Source: Pleodorina starrii (Eukaryota; Chlorophyta; Chlorophyceae; Chlamydomonadales; Volvocaceae). Taken from it: a stretch of DNA of 64,000 bases. The notes below the pieces were generated by a model that was given only the letters and a program-made list of their open reading frames with translations, was not told where the DNA came from and ran no database searches. Below, piece after piece: positions 46,801 through 58,449 of the stretch. The stretch covers positions 1,900,001-1,964,000 of the forward strand of contig BRXU01000013.1 of assembly GCA_030267565.1 (NCBI GenBank), read 5' to 3'. The first letter of the stretch is position 1. Each line of letters begins with the position of its first letter. A program made the position numbers and the translations under genes.

Positions 46801-49800
46801 CGATTATCGGTTGCTCGCGTGTGGATGCGCACGGCGGGCTCAGTTGCAGTATTACCCTCCCTGACCCTCCCTGACCCGCCCTGGTGCGATGACCCTCACC
46901 CGCCTGTCGCCCTGTCCCATTCGCTCCTGCTGCTAGCCCGGCTTTGCGCACTCCGCCTCCGCCGGTGGGTGCCCTCCCAAGGATGGGTTGGATGTATGGA
47001 TGTGCCATTGAGCCGCCCCCTCTCGAAACCCCCGCCCCCCCCTACAGCCACGCCTTCCACCGGTTCCGGAGCGAGGGACGCAGTACGACGGGAGGCGGTC
47101 GCCAGCCCGCTGGTTTTCGGGTCTCCCACCGGCTCCGTCGGCGCCGCCGGCCTCGGCCAGGCTCCAGCCACCGCCGCCGCCACCGCCCCGCCCGCCGCCG
47201 CAGCAGCAGCAGCCGCCTTCGGCGGCGTGGCGCCGCCGTCCTCCTCCGCGCCCGCCTTTGGCAGCGCGGCGGCGACGGCAGCGGCGCCGCCGCCGATGGG
47301 TTTCGGAGCCTTTCCCCAGCCTTCGTCGGCAGCAGCGGCTCCGTCCTTCCACCAACAGCAGCCGCCGCAGCTGCAGCACCCCTTGCAGGCGGCGGCAGGC
47401 GGCTTCCAGGGCTTCCCAACCGCCGCCTCCGCCCCGGGGCTCCAGGTGGGTCCCGAGTTGGAGGGGGGGGGTCTTCGCAGCCCCGCCGTTGCCCTCCGCG
47501 TTCCGTAGCTGTGTCGGCGGGCGAGCTGTTAGTGCTGGCCCACCGAGCCACACGGTTTCGTCACATCACTCCCTTTTTACCCGCTCTAGCTCCTGCGCCC
47601 ATCAGTGCCCATCAGCGCCCATCAGCACGCGCCCACGTCCCCTCTCGGTCACCTTGTCGTCCCATTTTGGGTCATCAACCCCTTTTGACTGGGCTGGGCT
47701 GTGCGCGTTGCGGCCCGCCAGGTGCCCCCCGGCGGCCCCGGCCCCGGCCAGCATCAGCATGTGCACCTGCAGCCGCATCACCAGTTGGTGGATGCGGGGC
47801 TGTTGGCTCAGGCGCAGCGCGCTGCGGAGGCGGAGCGGCAGGCGCGGGAGAGCCTCAAGAACGCGGCCGACGCGGCCATCCGTCAGGAGCACGAGCGCCA
47901 CAGGTGCGTGGCTGGCTGGCTCGGTGGGTGGCTGGGTGGGTGAAGTTTCAGTCGCTGGTCGTCCTCCTTGTCCGGTTAGCCCCACTCGGCAAGCCTCGCT
48001 CTCCCAGCCTCACTCTCCAAGCCCCACTCTCCAAGCCCCATCTGCCCACTGTCCCTCCCCCCTCAGGGCGATGGAGCTGCATTGTCAGCAGCTGGCGGCG
48101 GTCGCCTCGGCGGCGCAGGCGGCTCTGCAGGAGGCCCAGCGGAGGGAGGCGGCGTATGCGGAGCAGGTGGCGGCACTGAGGCTGGGCCAGCAGGTGCGGG
48201 GGGGAAGGGAGGAGAGAGTGCGGGAGGGGGCAGGGGATAAGGGCGAGACCGTACATTTGCTTACCGTAATCATGTCGTGTGTTCGCGCCCTTCACATGTG
48301 CGCTCCCGTGCTGCTGCTGCTGTTGCTGCGCGTGCAGGCCCAGGCCATTCAGGAGCGCTGGCGGGAGCTCAGTTTGCGGCGCTGCGTGGCGGAGTGGCGC
48401 GAGGCGGCGCGGCGGCGCAAACGGCGGGAGGAGCTTCTGAAGCAGCAGCTGGCGCGTGCGTCCGTCACCTTCGTGGCGGGGAGGGCGCGCAGCGCTCTGG
48501 ACCTGCTGGGCAGGGGACCCAGCGGAGGCGGTGGAGGCGGAGGAGGCGGAGGCCGCGGCAGCGCGGCGCAGCAGGTACTGGGGTGTTCCGGGGCGGGAGA
48601 GGCATCGGATCTTGCGTGGGTAGAAAATGATCTTGCGTGGGTGCCCGGTGTTGGTTTCAGTGCCATGCCGCGCGCGGTGGTCTTGGTGGTTTCGGAGCTC
48701 CTGCATATAACCCCCTTATACCGGCATCTCTGCTGCTGCTGGTCGAGAACACGCTATCCTCTGCGATTTGGCTGTTGCAGCTCGCCAGTAACGACGTTCT
48801 CCCCCCCCCTTGTCGTCTCTATTCTCCGGCCTATACGTGGATAACCCCCGGCTCGTCTCCGGCTGCCGCCAACGAACCGCGTAGGGCCGAAAGCGCCGCT
48901 TCGAATCGGCACCTGGCACGGGGCCGGCCGTGGGGCTGCAGCTCCTGGCCGCTCCGAAACCAGCGCCGGCGGCGGCGGCGGCATCAGCGGCGGCGGCGGC
49001 TGGGGCAGGCCCCGGCCGCAGGGCCCTCACCCTCCATCTGGACCTGGCGGAGGTGGTGGCGCCCGGGTTGTGCAGGGCCCTGGCGGCGAGGGCACGCGGC
49101 TCCGGAACCAGTGACGGCGGGGCGGCGGACGGCGGCGGCGGTTCGTGTTGGGCCTCTGCGCGGGGCAGCCGGGCGGATGAGCTGGCGGCGCCCCCGGGGG
49201 GCCGGCGGGTGTTCTGGAAGGTGCTGCTGCTGAGCGGGGCCCTGGAGACGGAGGCCAGCTGCGTGAGCGCCTATCAGGTTTGTTGGGGGGGGGTATCCAC
49301 GTATAGGCCGCCGGAGCCCGTAAACGGTATCAAATCAGAAAAATCCTTCCTGTCTGCAAAAGAAAAACGAGGTAAACTTGCATGCAGCAAGGGCGTTAGG
49401 GGGGGTTGGACAGGGTGAGGGCGAGGGTGAGGAAGGCAATGCGGGGGAGAAGAAGGAGGAGATGGACCGGCAACCAAGTAACCGACCGAGGCGATAGGCG
49501 ACCCGGTGGGGTGGGCCGCCCCTTCCTGCTCCTGGGAGGGAGGGAGGGAGGGGAGCGGCTTGTGGGCACAGCTGGGGGGGAGCTGCCATGTCTCCGTCGC
49601 GTGGCTGGGCGCGCGCTGCGTGAGGGACCCTCCTTTGCGCACATCTGATTGAAGAGCCTAATCAGGCTAGCGGTGCGCTTCATGACGCGCTTGCTGGAGT
49701 GGCCGTTCCTCGGATGAGCCGCCACACGTTGGGCCTTATGACGCCGCCCCTTCCCCTCCCCCCCAAACGCTGTGCCGCAGCTGGAGGCCGCCGCCTGGCT

Positions 49801-52796
49801 GCGCGACCGACTGTCCGCCGGTCGAAGCGCCGGGTCGCGGCCGCACCGTCAGCCGCCGGCGGGCGAACAGCTGACGCTGGCGGCAGCGCGCGGCACCGTC
49901 GGCGGCAAGGCCTGGAGCCTGACGCTGTGCATTCAGGACGTCAGCGCGGCCCGCCTGGCGGCGGCGGCGGCGGCGCCGTCAGCGCCGGTGACGGCCGGCG
50001 GGTTCGGTAGCCCGGCGGCGGGGAGCTGGGTTGGCGGCGCCGCCGCTGCTGGCGTGCCGGCGGCGGCGGCGGTGGCGGTGGCGGCGACGAGCGGGGTGCT
50101 GATGCTGGTGGATGGTCGGGAGTTTGAGGCTGCGCTGGCGGCGGGTGCTTCGATGGAGGAGGCGGCGGCGGAGGCGGGACAGGACCTGAACGAGAGGTGC
50201 GGTCCAGCCGTGGGCATGGGTATGGGTGTGTGTGTGGCTGTCGTACCGTGCTCGTGCTCATGCGCGCATCGTGCACCAATCGCGGCGGCCGTTGCAGGGG
50301 GCAGGGAGGGCATCTCGCCGGGCGCGGGCGCCTGGGGGAACCATCTGCTTCTGATGCTGCAATGCAACCCACTACGCAACACCTGCACTCTCACGCCCTC
50401 GCCACGCCCATCTCTCCCGTCTTTCCCGTTTTTCTCGCCCGGACGTCTATCTGAACACTTGCTGTATGTGTGTGCCTGCTTGGTTATGTGCCTGCGTTTA
50501 TGTGCCTGCTTGTGTATTCACTATGTATGCGTATGTGTGTGTGTTTGCGCAGCTGGGAGCGGCTCCGGATGGTGCTGACCTGCCTGCCAGGCTCTCAGAC
50601 CACCCACCGGCGGACACCGTTCAACCACCGGCATCAGCAGCAATACCAGCAGCCAGATCTGCAGCCGCCGCCGGTGGTGTTGCTCACGTTGGCAAGCTCC
50701 GCCGCCTCAGACGCCATCAGCAGCCACCTCTCGGCGACGGCGGCGGCGACCTGGCCGCCGGAGGTGGCGGCAAGGGTGCTGGCGGCGGCGGCGGTTGGCG
50801 CCGCCGCGGGCCGCGGCGGCGGCGGCGGCGGCAGCGGGGGCGTCAGCGTGGTGTCGCTGGCGGAGGCGCCTGACGAGGCACTGCGGCAGGCGCTGTCGTA
50901 CATGGCCGAGTCGGCGCCGGCTTACGAGCAGGTGTGTGTGTTGCGCGTCGTTTCTTCTGTGCGGTGCTGACGCGCGGTCTGCTTTCATCGCCTTCGGGCT
51001 TCCTCCGTCCAGCACACCTTCGCCTCGTTCCATCGCTTTCCTGCTTCGTTCGCTCTTCTAGGGTGTCGTCGCCTTACGGGGGTTACGGCCTCTCGTCCGT
51101 GTGCCCCCTTGCGCGCTCCACCAATTGGTTGGATTGGACGCTTATTTTTATTATTGTTTTATTTGAATGCCATTCAACAGCAGCTCGCTGATCGGTGCCT
51201 TTTTCCGCATTGTATGGTGCCGTACATACAGGTGGATTCGGTGGACCTGGAAGAGCTCGCCCGCGGCGTCGTTTCCGAGGTGGTTTCGGAGATGGACGAG
51301 CGGGGCCCCGCCACCGCCGCCGCCACCATCGCTGCTTTTAACCAGCTGGCGGCGGCGTACGAAGCTGCCGTACAGGCGACCGCCGCGTCGGCCTCGGCGC
51401 GCTGGGGCCTGCCTGCACCGGAGGTGCGCCGCTGCGCCGCCTCACCTCCCCACTTCGCCGCGTCGCGCCCTGCCCTCCGCCCGCCGCCCTTCTGCAGTAC
51501 CTGCAGTAAGGCCTAAGGGCCAGGGCTCTCAGGCTGCAGTTTCCGCCTGCACCCTTGAGAGTCCCCGCCGCGCCTTTCTGTGTGCCGCCGCCCTCCACCC
51601 TCCCCACCCCCCCACACACCGCACCTCGCTGCTCACGCCTGCGGCTGGTTCCCCGCCATCCCTGCACGTTCCCTCCCCCCTATACATGGATAACCCGCCC
51701 TCCTTTTGCTCTTGACTTGCAGATCTCTCTGTCGGACTCGGACGCCGCGCCGGCCTGCTGGCAGCCCCCCCCCGTCGAAGCCGCCGTCTCGGCGCTGCGG
51801 CGGCTGCAGCTGCCCCCGCCCTCGGCGGCGCAGCAGCTGCTGCCGGGCGGCTCTGCGCTGCTGCCCCAGCTCCTGGGCCACGTGGCCGCCTGGTCAGCCA
51901 GCCTGGCGGCGCCGCGCCAGGCGATGCTGCTGGCGTCGCTGGCGCCGTCGGCGCCGGGCAGGCTGGTGCGGCCCGTGCCCCTGCCGAGACCGACTGCGCA
52001 GCCCCTGCCCGGCCCTGCGCTCGCGGGTGCGAGTCTGCTGAGCCCAGGCGCGGCGCCTGCGGCGGCGGGGTACTCGCCCGGCGCAGCGTTTGCGGCGCCG
52101 CAGCCGGGCTCAGTAGCGGGTACGCCGGTAGGGAATGGCGCCGCGGCCGCGGCGTCGCCGCCGCCTCCGCCCTCGGCGTCGCACCATTACGCGATGCTGA
52201 TGCAGGATGCTATGGCGACGCCCAGCGGGGCCGTGGCAGCGGTAGCAGCCGGCTGGGGCAACGGCCTGGCGGCGGCGGTGCGCGCATCGCCGTATGGGCG
52301 TGACGTGGAGGGATCGACCCTTGGGACGCCGGAGGCGGCGGCAGCGGTGGCGAGCGAGTCCAAGTTGCGAGCTATGGAGGCACTGCAGGTGGGGGTTTGG
52401 AGGGATGGTGGGCGGGGTAGCGGGCTTGTGGGTTGGGGGGTTATGTTATATAGTTGGGAGTATGAGGGGAACAAGCAATCAGGAATCCGAGGCTGTAACG
52501 GGGGGTGGGGGCGTGCTGGGCTCTTGTTCGGGAACTGAGGCGGGGGCGTGCTGCCTGCAACATTCGCCGCTTGCATGTCGGTCGTCGTGCCTCCTGTCGA
52601 TGAAATGAGTTTACATCCCAGTGCTGTGCACGTGACTTGGTTGGTGAGTTGGTCCTTTGCTTTGCTTCTGCTGTGGTGCCTTCTCCTTAGCGAGTGTGCG
52701 CTGGGCTGCGGCCACGACAAAACCCTTGTTGTGCCTGCCCTCTCTCATTTCCTCGTTGATGACTTCTTGCAGAAATTGAGGGCAGCTCTCGCGTAG
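37895..52796 (+). CDS. SAC3/GANP-family mRNA-export scaffold (TREX-2 type)
   Basis: Likely the nuclear-pore TREX-2 scaffold. 1964 residues in 26 exons: 37895-38071, 38329-38410, 38848-39656, 39964-40270, 40558-40637, 41039-41122, 41541-41732, 41988-42044, 42242-42301, 42540-42587, 44170-44249, 44692-44797, 45034-45214, 45453-45602, 46068-46132, 46319-46778, 47048-47445, 47722-47903, 48067-48193, 48338-48574, 48942-49277, 49781-50196, 50553-50931, 51232-51423, 51723-52388, 52773-52796. Residues 1-90 have FG repeats (GGGFGG, GAFG, GAGFG), then RGG-like and acidic stretches. The SAC3 domain (about 470-826) opens with [16 protein letters not shown], matching the GTCxDMCPxxER family signature, and includes [18 protein letters not shown] and [11 protein letters not shown]. 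More FG-like motifs (MGFGAFPQ) and long charged helices with [20 protein letters not shown] follow, like the Sus1/centrin-binding region. The C-terminal third is Ala/Gly-rich. The start and the exon 21 acceptor are the least certain. Confidence 0.88.
38518..46040. repeat. Five copies of an AAAGGAGCATATCACTCCC motif in SAC3 introns
   Basis: Copies lie at 38518-38540, 40509-40521 (truncated), 44962-44983 and 46018-46040 in sense, and at 41218-41240 in antisense. Each is in a different intron; sense copies are followed by CTGA and a C-run. I did not see the motif in other genes of the window. Confidence 0.8.
41491..51697. repeat. Four copies of a CTATACGTGGATAACCCCC motif in SAC3 introns
   Basis: Copies lie at 41491-41509, 48831-48849 and 51680-51697 in sense and 49289-49307 in antisense, in four different introns, with one to three changes each. 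Confidence 0.75.
42588..44169 (+). repeat. SAC3 intron 10, almost wholly a (CCCCT)n tract
   Basis: From about 42656 to 44165 the intron is CCCCT repeats with a few one-base slips (CCCCCT or CCCT). From 42854 to 44165 there is not a single purine; the next A is the one in the acceptor CTGCAG. The flanking exons ([16 protein letters not shown] and [17 protein letters not shown]) splice in phase 0. The complementary strand is a GGGGA array. Long open frames on both strands across it come from the repeat only. Confidence 0.95.
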
Positions 52797-54690
52797 TAGA
52801 CGCTGCTGCTGGGAGCAGCTCGGAGTGGCTTGCGCACAGTTCATGACGCGCGCGGAACAAAACTCGAGACACGTACTAGTACCCGACAGGCGGCCGCAGC
52901 GTTCGCTTGGTTTGTTCGCGAGGTTCGCTTTGGCACGGTGTGTACCTGCTTCTGAGCCGTGGAGATGGCTTACGCGACGGACGCTCTGTACATGAGACAT
53001 TTGAGATGGGAGTTGACAAATGCATGCCGTACTGGTTCCGGATTTCGAGGGGCTCCCTCGCATCTAATTGTGCCAGTGCCTCTAGTCTTCACGCGTTGTA
53101 GTTGTGTGTGCTGCGAGCTTGCTGTGAAAGGTTAGGATTTACTTTAGCAGTTTGGCGACGGGTGCTGGTGTTTGTGTCTCCCGCTTCGGACCTATCCTAC
53201 AATTGGAACATAGCGAGTCCTAAGGACCCTGTTATCATAGTCTAGATTTTTCTCGCGCGCTCGGCCACGATGATCATCTGCTTAGGACCAGTATGCGTTC
53301 CGCTGCATCTTCTTCTCCCTTTTTTAGTTGGACTTTTACATCAATATGGATACCTGAAATGGTTCAGGAAGGAGTGGGTCACAATTCGGTACTGGGCGAA
53401 CAAATTTAAGGGGTAAGCGCTGCGACCGATGGTGCAACGTGCCGGCTCAGGTTGATCAGACCACTTGACAGGGCACCAACCCGACCTCCCAGGAAAAAGC
53501 CTAGCACAGCGGACTCAGAAACCTCGGCGCCTAATACTCCACCCACGAAGGACCGCGGGGGTCCAGGCGAGCGGGTAAGACGGGTAAGAAAGCAGCCCTC
53601 CAGCTGTAGTCCGTCTCGATATACCGTTGTTGTCTTGGCGTGCGCCAGCCCCGTGTTATGCCGACATGTACACGAATTATTTTACATTGCATATGCACAC
53701 TTGTCCGCTGCCATGAGAGCAATCGGCTCCCGGGCGCCTGAACCCCGGACTTTCACCCTCGCGCTCCAGGACGCCGCTGCGCTCAGGCCTGGCGGTGGCG
53801 CGACACCTGAAACAACAAACCCTGACTGCAAGAAAAGTGATTGACGTCTTAAACTAAGACGTCACGATGGTAAGGAGGTCAGCGCAGGCGTCACAATCGT
53901 GCGCTGGCATCCACCTAGCACGCGCTCTCTCGTACACTCATCACCAACAAGCCGCCGGCGGCAGGCACACGGCACCAATGCAATTTCGCTTTCTTCCTAC
54001 GAGGCCGCTAACAAAATTGCCCACAGGTTTCCCTGCGCGGCACGCCTCGCTTACGCAGTTACCTAGCATCCGACGCAGGCAACACTCAGCACTGGAGCCT
54101 TGCCCACGTAACGAACTCAACGACACGGGCATTCTTCGATCACGATCCGCTTTCTCATACTGGCTCCCCGCCGCCGAGCCGGCGAGAATACGCCAGGATA
54201 CGCCTAGTGCGCAACACACACCTGATCCAAGCTGTCCCCACACTGCCGTTACTGGACCACCGCAGGCCTCTTCACACCCAAAGACGCTCCTGGGAACCCG
54301 TCACCGGCGCCTTCACCGGCCAAGAGCTTCCCCGCCATGACCGCCTCACAGGCGTGGCCGTCCTCAAATCTTCAACGCGGCTACCGAACAATTTCTTCAC
54401 ATGGCCTGACGCGGCCGTGTAACTGCGAAAGACGCGGCCATATAATAATATCTTTCTCAGCTTTCAACATCAGCTGTAGAAACGAATCGGAGCGCCATCA
54501 CCATCGCGCACACCCCAATGCCCGGAAACCAGCTGCCAGCCGCCTTAAATAGCTGCTAGGCTTTTGGAGTCGCGCAGCAGCCAATCCTCCCACCCACCCC
54601 TCCCGCCCACAGCTGCACGAACGACCCAAACCCGCCCGCTGCGCAGCCTGTCGCTCCTCTCTCCCAGCAGCTCCCAACGCCATGGGCTGC
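52797..54690. other. Convergent intergenic region between SAC3 and GPAT genes
   Basis: Contains the 3' UTRs of both genes. A TTACA (TGTAA on the minus strand) at 53682-53686 is a weak candidate poly(A) signal for GPAT, about 1 kb past its stop. No conserved protein, RNA gene or long repeat was seen. Confidence 0.5.
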
Positions 54691-56351
54691 TTAGGCGGCC
54701 TGCAGCCAGGGTTGGGAGAACTCCGGACGGCTGGCGCGGAAGGCTGGGTCCGTGATGGCCGTCTCCAGCTGCCTGTACGACTCAGTCACAGCCGAGTGGG
54801 CCGCCGTAGCCAGCGCCCGCTGCTGCACCTGCGGGGACAAACACCGCCACACGCCACATCGTACCGAAGTTCAGTACGGTGCTCTCGACGCGGAGTTGCA
54901 GCGCAAGGCGTTTGCGTCGGGTATGAGAACGGCAACCCGCTGTAACGCCTGGTGTGATGTGCAGGCGCGACCGCAAGGGCCGTGTGTCGATACGAGGACA
55001 CCCGTCGAGGTTGGCCACACGCCGAGCGCGCACATTACATTCGCCGGGAGTTGAGCAAACGTCTCCCACATGCTTTTACAAGGCAGGCTCCATTGCCAGG
55101 CGACGCATGGAATGGTGCACGGCTGCCGCGCTGAACGCTCATCTCCCGCGTCCCTTTGCGTCTTTCATCCCACCGCCATGCCCCGGCACTCATCCCAGCC
55201 CTGCCAAGACGCCAGGGCCAACCAGACGAACTTGGCAGCTGCACCCTTGCCCCGCTCACCTCCTTCTCCTCAGAGCCGCTGATGATGGAGGGGATATCCA
55301 GCTCCTCGCACAGCGAGATGCCCACGCCCGTGAAGGCGGTGAGGCGCCGCTCGCCAATCGACTTGTCCACCGTCTTTGGCGGCGGCATGAGCGGGAACGA
55401 GTACATGGACATGGGGATGAGGTGGCCCGGCTGCTTAGCGCGCTGCAGCAGGTTGCGCATGAGCTCCACCGCCGCGGGGTCGAATGTGTCCGGCGACCAC
55501 ACGCCGTCAGCGTTGGGCCGGTCGCGGCCGCCGCTGGGGGCGATCCAGATGAGCGTGCCGCCGGCGTTGAGCTGGCGCTGCATGGCCACGAGCGTTTTGC
55601 GGTTGGTCTCCATCTTTGCGGCCTTCAGCTCCGGCACGTCATCCATGTGCTTCTTAGAGTGGACGCAGAACAGGTTGCGGCCCATGGAGAATGGCTTGCA
55701 CATGGGGTCCGTGACGACGCGGTCGCCGGCGACGTAGATCACATCGGTCGCGAGCTGCGGGTGCGTCGACGCGAGCATGTGGGCGAACACGCCGGGGTCC
55801 GCCTCCGTTTGGTGGTTGGCCAGCAGCACAACGTTGTGCTTCTGGCTCAGGAGCTCCTGAACCCGGTCCCAACGCTCGCGATGGCCGAGCACCGAGTTCT
55901 TGAAGTCGATAAGCGTGCCCACGTAACGCTGACCGAAATCATAGTAGTTGTATGGCTCTGTGATGCGCGTATGGAACGACGGGAACGTGTATGGCTGCAC
56001 CGCCTGCAGAAGAACGTTGTCCAGAATCGAAGCCTGCACCTGGGTCACCAGCTTCTCATCCGCGCCTGGCACTCCGCTGTTCACTACCGCGCTCTTGTAA
56101 TGATCATAAAAGTACTCCCAAGCAGGCTCGAGGTACGAGGGCATTTTGCCGGAGGCGACCAGGCCCTTGATGACAGCCTTGAACTGCTGCTCATTGACGA
56201 GTCCGGCAAGCTTTTCCTGGTGGAACTGAACTGGCACACACGTTGGGGCTTGGCTGGCGACCGGCGCAGCAGCTCTCGCCAGAACTGCACGTCGACCCGT
56301 CGAGAAAGGCCGACGGCCGTGGGCGACCGCACGCTGCTGAGCCTGCAACAT
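54691..56351 (-). CDS. Plastid glycerol-3-phosphate acyltransferase (soluble, ATS1 type)
   Basis: Transfers an acyl group from acyl-ACP to sn-1 of glycerol-3-phosphate, the first step of plastid glycerolipid synthesis. Two exons, 56351-55260 and 54828-54691, phase 0 junction with a GTGAGC donor; 409 residues, close to plant plastid GPATs without the longest transit peptides. Residues 1-35 (MLQAQQRAVAHGRRPF... ARAAAPVA) are a transit peptide. The soluble GPAT helical domain covers about 45-120. The acyltransferase motif NHQTEADPG holds catalytic H180 and D185. Further conserved blocks are YVAGDRVVTDPMCKPFSMGR, GGTLIWIAPSGGRDRP and FDPAAVELMRNLLQ. Exon 2 ends with the family-typical tail ... 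SQPWLQAA. It is divergent from the ribosomal P2 gene and convergent with SAC3. Confidence 0.95.
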
Positions 56352-57594
56352 GGTATAATTATGTAACGTTACTAACTGCAGCCGCTCCTAACAATAATTG
56401 TTTCTAAAAACTACAGGATAAGCAGGTTGCCGTACGGGATAATCAGCTTTTTCCTGTTGGCGCCGTACACAGTGGCCAGTGTCCACCGCTCCACCCCGGG
56501 AACCATCTTGGGTCCATAATCACACCGGTCATCCCCCCCTTCACCAAGTACACACAATACCAATGGACGCTGCAATTAAGTAGGCAACCCTCTCACAATA
56601 CTAGAGCTTTCGGGGCAACGCAACCACAAATCGACTTTGGAGCAGGGGAGTTGCTCCCCTGCTTTGGAGCAACTTCTGGGTGCGCCCAGAGTTCCTTCTA
56701 AGTCTGACTACCGCACAAAGCAAGGGGATAACCCCCGGATCACGGCGTCATGAAGATAAGTGAGCAATTGGGCAAGGCAATGCCGTTTTCTCGGGCCGTA
56801 ATTGTTCATGGCAGGGCGTTTCTAGGTTTGTAGGTTTTAGTATGACTGGTTCAGTTAGTGTGCGTTTCTGTAACTGGGAGCACTTGCACGCCACACGACA
56901 CCCACAGGTGGCCCAATGTACACCTGGACTCTTTTCATTCGTATCCGACTGCCCCACTGCCCCGACCACCGGCATCGCTCCAGAGCCAGACGTGCCCAAC
57001 ACTTCCATCTCCCCCTGCCCATCACCCCGTCGACATTCCAACGGTGTCCAAACCGCCTGGTCCGTGCCGACTTGGCCCCACGCTATCAAAATGCCCCCAC
57101 GATCCCAACCCGTGGTAGTCTTCATGCAGCATGTAGCGACACAACAACAGCAGGCCGCACGCCGGGAAGGGATGATTCCCCCGCAGGTGAAGCAGCTCTT
57201 GAAGTGCGAGCTGTGCGACCTGCCAGGATTATGTACAGGCTCCCCTCCGAGCCCTTACAAATTGAGGTGCTAGAGAGAGGCGAACATGGTTCCTATGCTA
57301 GGAACGGCACAGGTTGCGTCTGAACAAACATGTTGAGGGGTTGAGCACAGGCATGATGAGCGCGAACCTGAAAGTCGAGGCTTTTCCCAATGTCTCAATT
57401 GAATCGGTCTAAATTGGCAAATTTACAATGTTTTGGTATCCTATGGACACCTTCACTTGTAATACGCGCCTGTCATGCCGTACGCCGCAGGGCCCAGACG
57501 GAGTTGTTTCCCTTAAATCACTCACACTGGCCCCAACACATCCTCCTTTCGCTTTAAGCCAGACGGTACAGTCGGTTAAATCGATCCCGCGACA
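56352..57594. promoter_or_regulatory. Divergent promoter region between GPAT and RPP2
   Basis: 1243 bp between two start codons. It contains a perfect small hairpin at 56641-56663. Open frames on both strands around 56748-57273 overlap each other and show no family resemblance. Confidence 0.5.
56641..56663. repeat. Perfect hairpin, 10-bp stem, 3-nt loop
   Basis: AGCAGGGGAG and CTCCCCTGCT flank TTG. It is intergenic, about 290 bp upstream of the GPAT start codon on that gene's strand. Confidence 0.9.
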
Positions 57595-58449
57595 ATGCGT
57601 GTGGTCTCCGCTTACCTGCTGGTAGGTTAGGACATTTGCCGCAGCCAAACAGGCCAACACTGTACAGCCAAACTTATGCTTTCTTACTACCTTCTCTGCA
57701 GGCGGTTCTGGGGGGCAAGGCCAGCCCCACCGCCGATGATGTCAACAAGATTCTGAGCTCCGGTGAGGCGGGTGGCGGCTCATGTCTGCGGGACTGGCGG
57801 CTCTGGTCCCTCGACTTTTCACATAATGTAAACTAAATGTATATCTTGCTCTGACCTGCAGTCGGTGTTGAGGCCGACGCTGAGAAGGTCAGCAAGCTCA
57901 TTTCGGAGCTGGAGGGCAAGGACCTGCAGGAGGTGAGCTGCCTGTTACTCTCTTTTATGTGTAAAGTTGTCACCAGGTTATTTTTGCAAATTTATTAATA
58001 TGGCTTGGTAATGGCCCGCAGGTCCTCGCCGCCGGCCGCTCCAAGCTGGCCTCCGTGCCATCGGGCGGTGCCGTGGCCGCTGCCGCTGCCCCGGCTGCTG
58101 GCGGTGCCCCGGCTGCCGCTGCCGCTCCCAAGAAGGAGGAGAAGAAGGAGCCCAGCGAGGAGGAGGTGAGCTGCTGGGATGTGGTCCGGGTGTCACGTTG
58201 AGTCCCAGGGGCCCGTGGTCGGGACGCACGGACACGGGTTTCGTAGCATGGCTCAATCGACAGTGGATGTTTTGGAATCGAGGGTAATAAAATATTTCAG
58301 ACCGCTCTCGGCTGGCAACTCTTGGTGATCCTGGACGGGGGATGTTTGACCTCGCAGCTACACATGCTGCGCGAACGAGTAATGACCCCCCCCCCCGTTT
58401 TCCCACTCTTCCCCGCCCACAGGACATGGGCTTCTCCCTGTTCGACTAA
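57595..58449 (+). CDS. RPP2: 60S acidic ribosomal protein P2
   Basis: Stalk protein of the large ribosomal subunit, cytosolic; recruits translation GTPases. Five exons: 57595-57621, 57702-57762, 57862-57932, 58022-58165, 58423-58449; 109 residues, normal for P2. Exon 1 gives MRVVSAYLL, then AVLGGKASPTADDVNKILSS, VGVEADAEKVSKLISELEGK, AAGRSKLASVPSGG, an Ala/Pro-rich hinge, a KKEEKKEPSEEE acidic stretch, and the invariant C-terminal DMGFSLFD that binds elongation factors (and ribosome-inactivating proteins). The start is fixed by the P2-specific N-terminus. The small final exon encodes only the eight-residue tail. All junction phases agree. Confidence 0.97.

Noticed and set aside
53715..53775. 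Possible tRNA-like element on the minus strand (GGGGTTCAGGCGCCC)
   Set aside because: The presumed T-loop has nine rather than seven bases and no acceptor or D arm could be formed.
56748..57273. Overlapping open frames of 125 (-) and 143 (+) residues in the GPAT/RPP2 intergenic region
   Set aside because: They lie on opposite strands over the same bases, lack family resemblance, splice signals or repeats of known domains, and sit in a promoter region.
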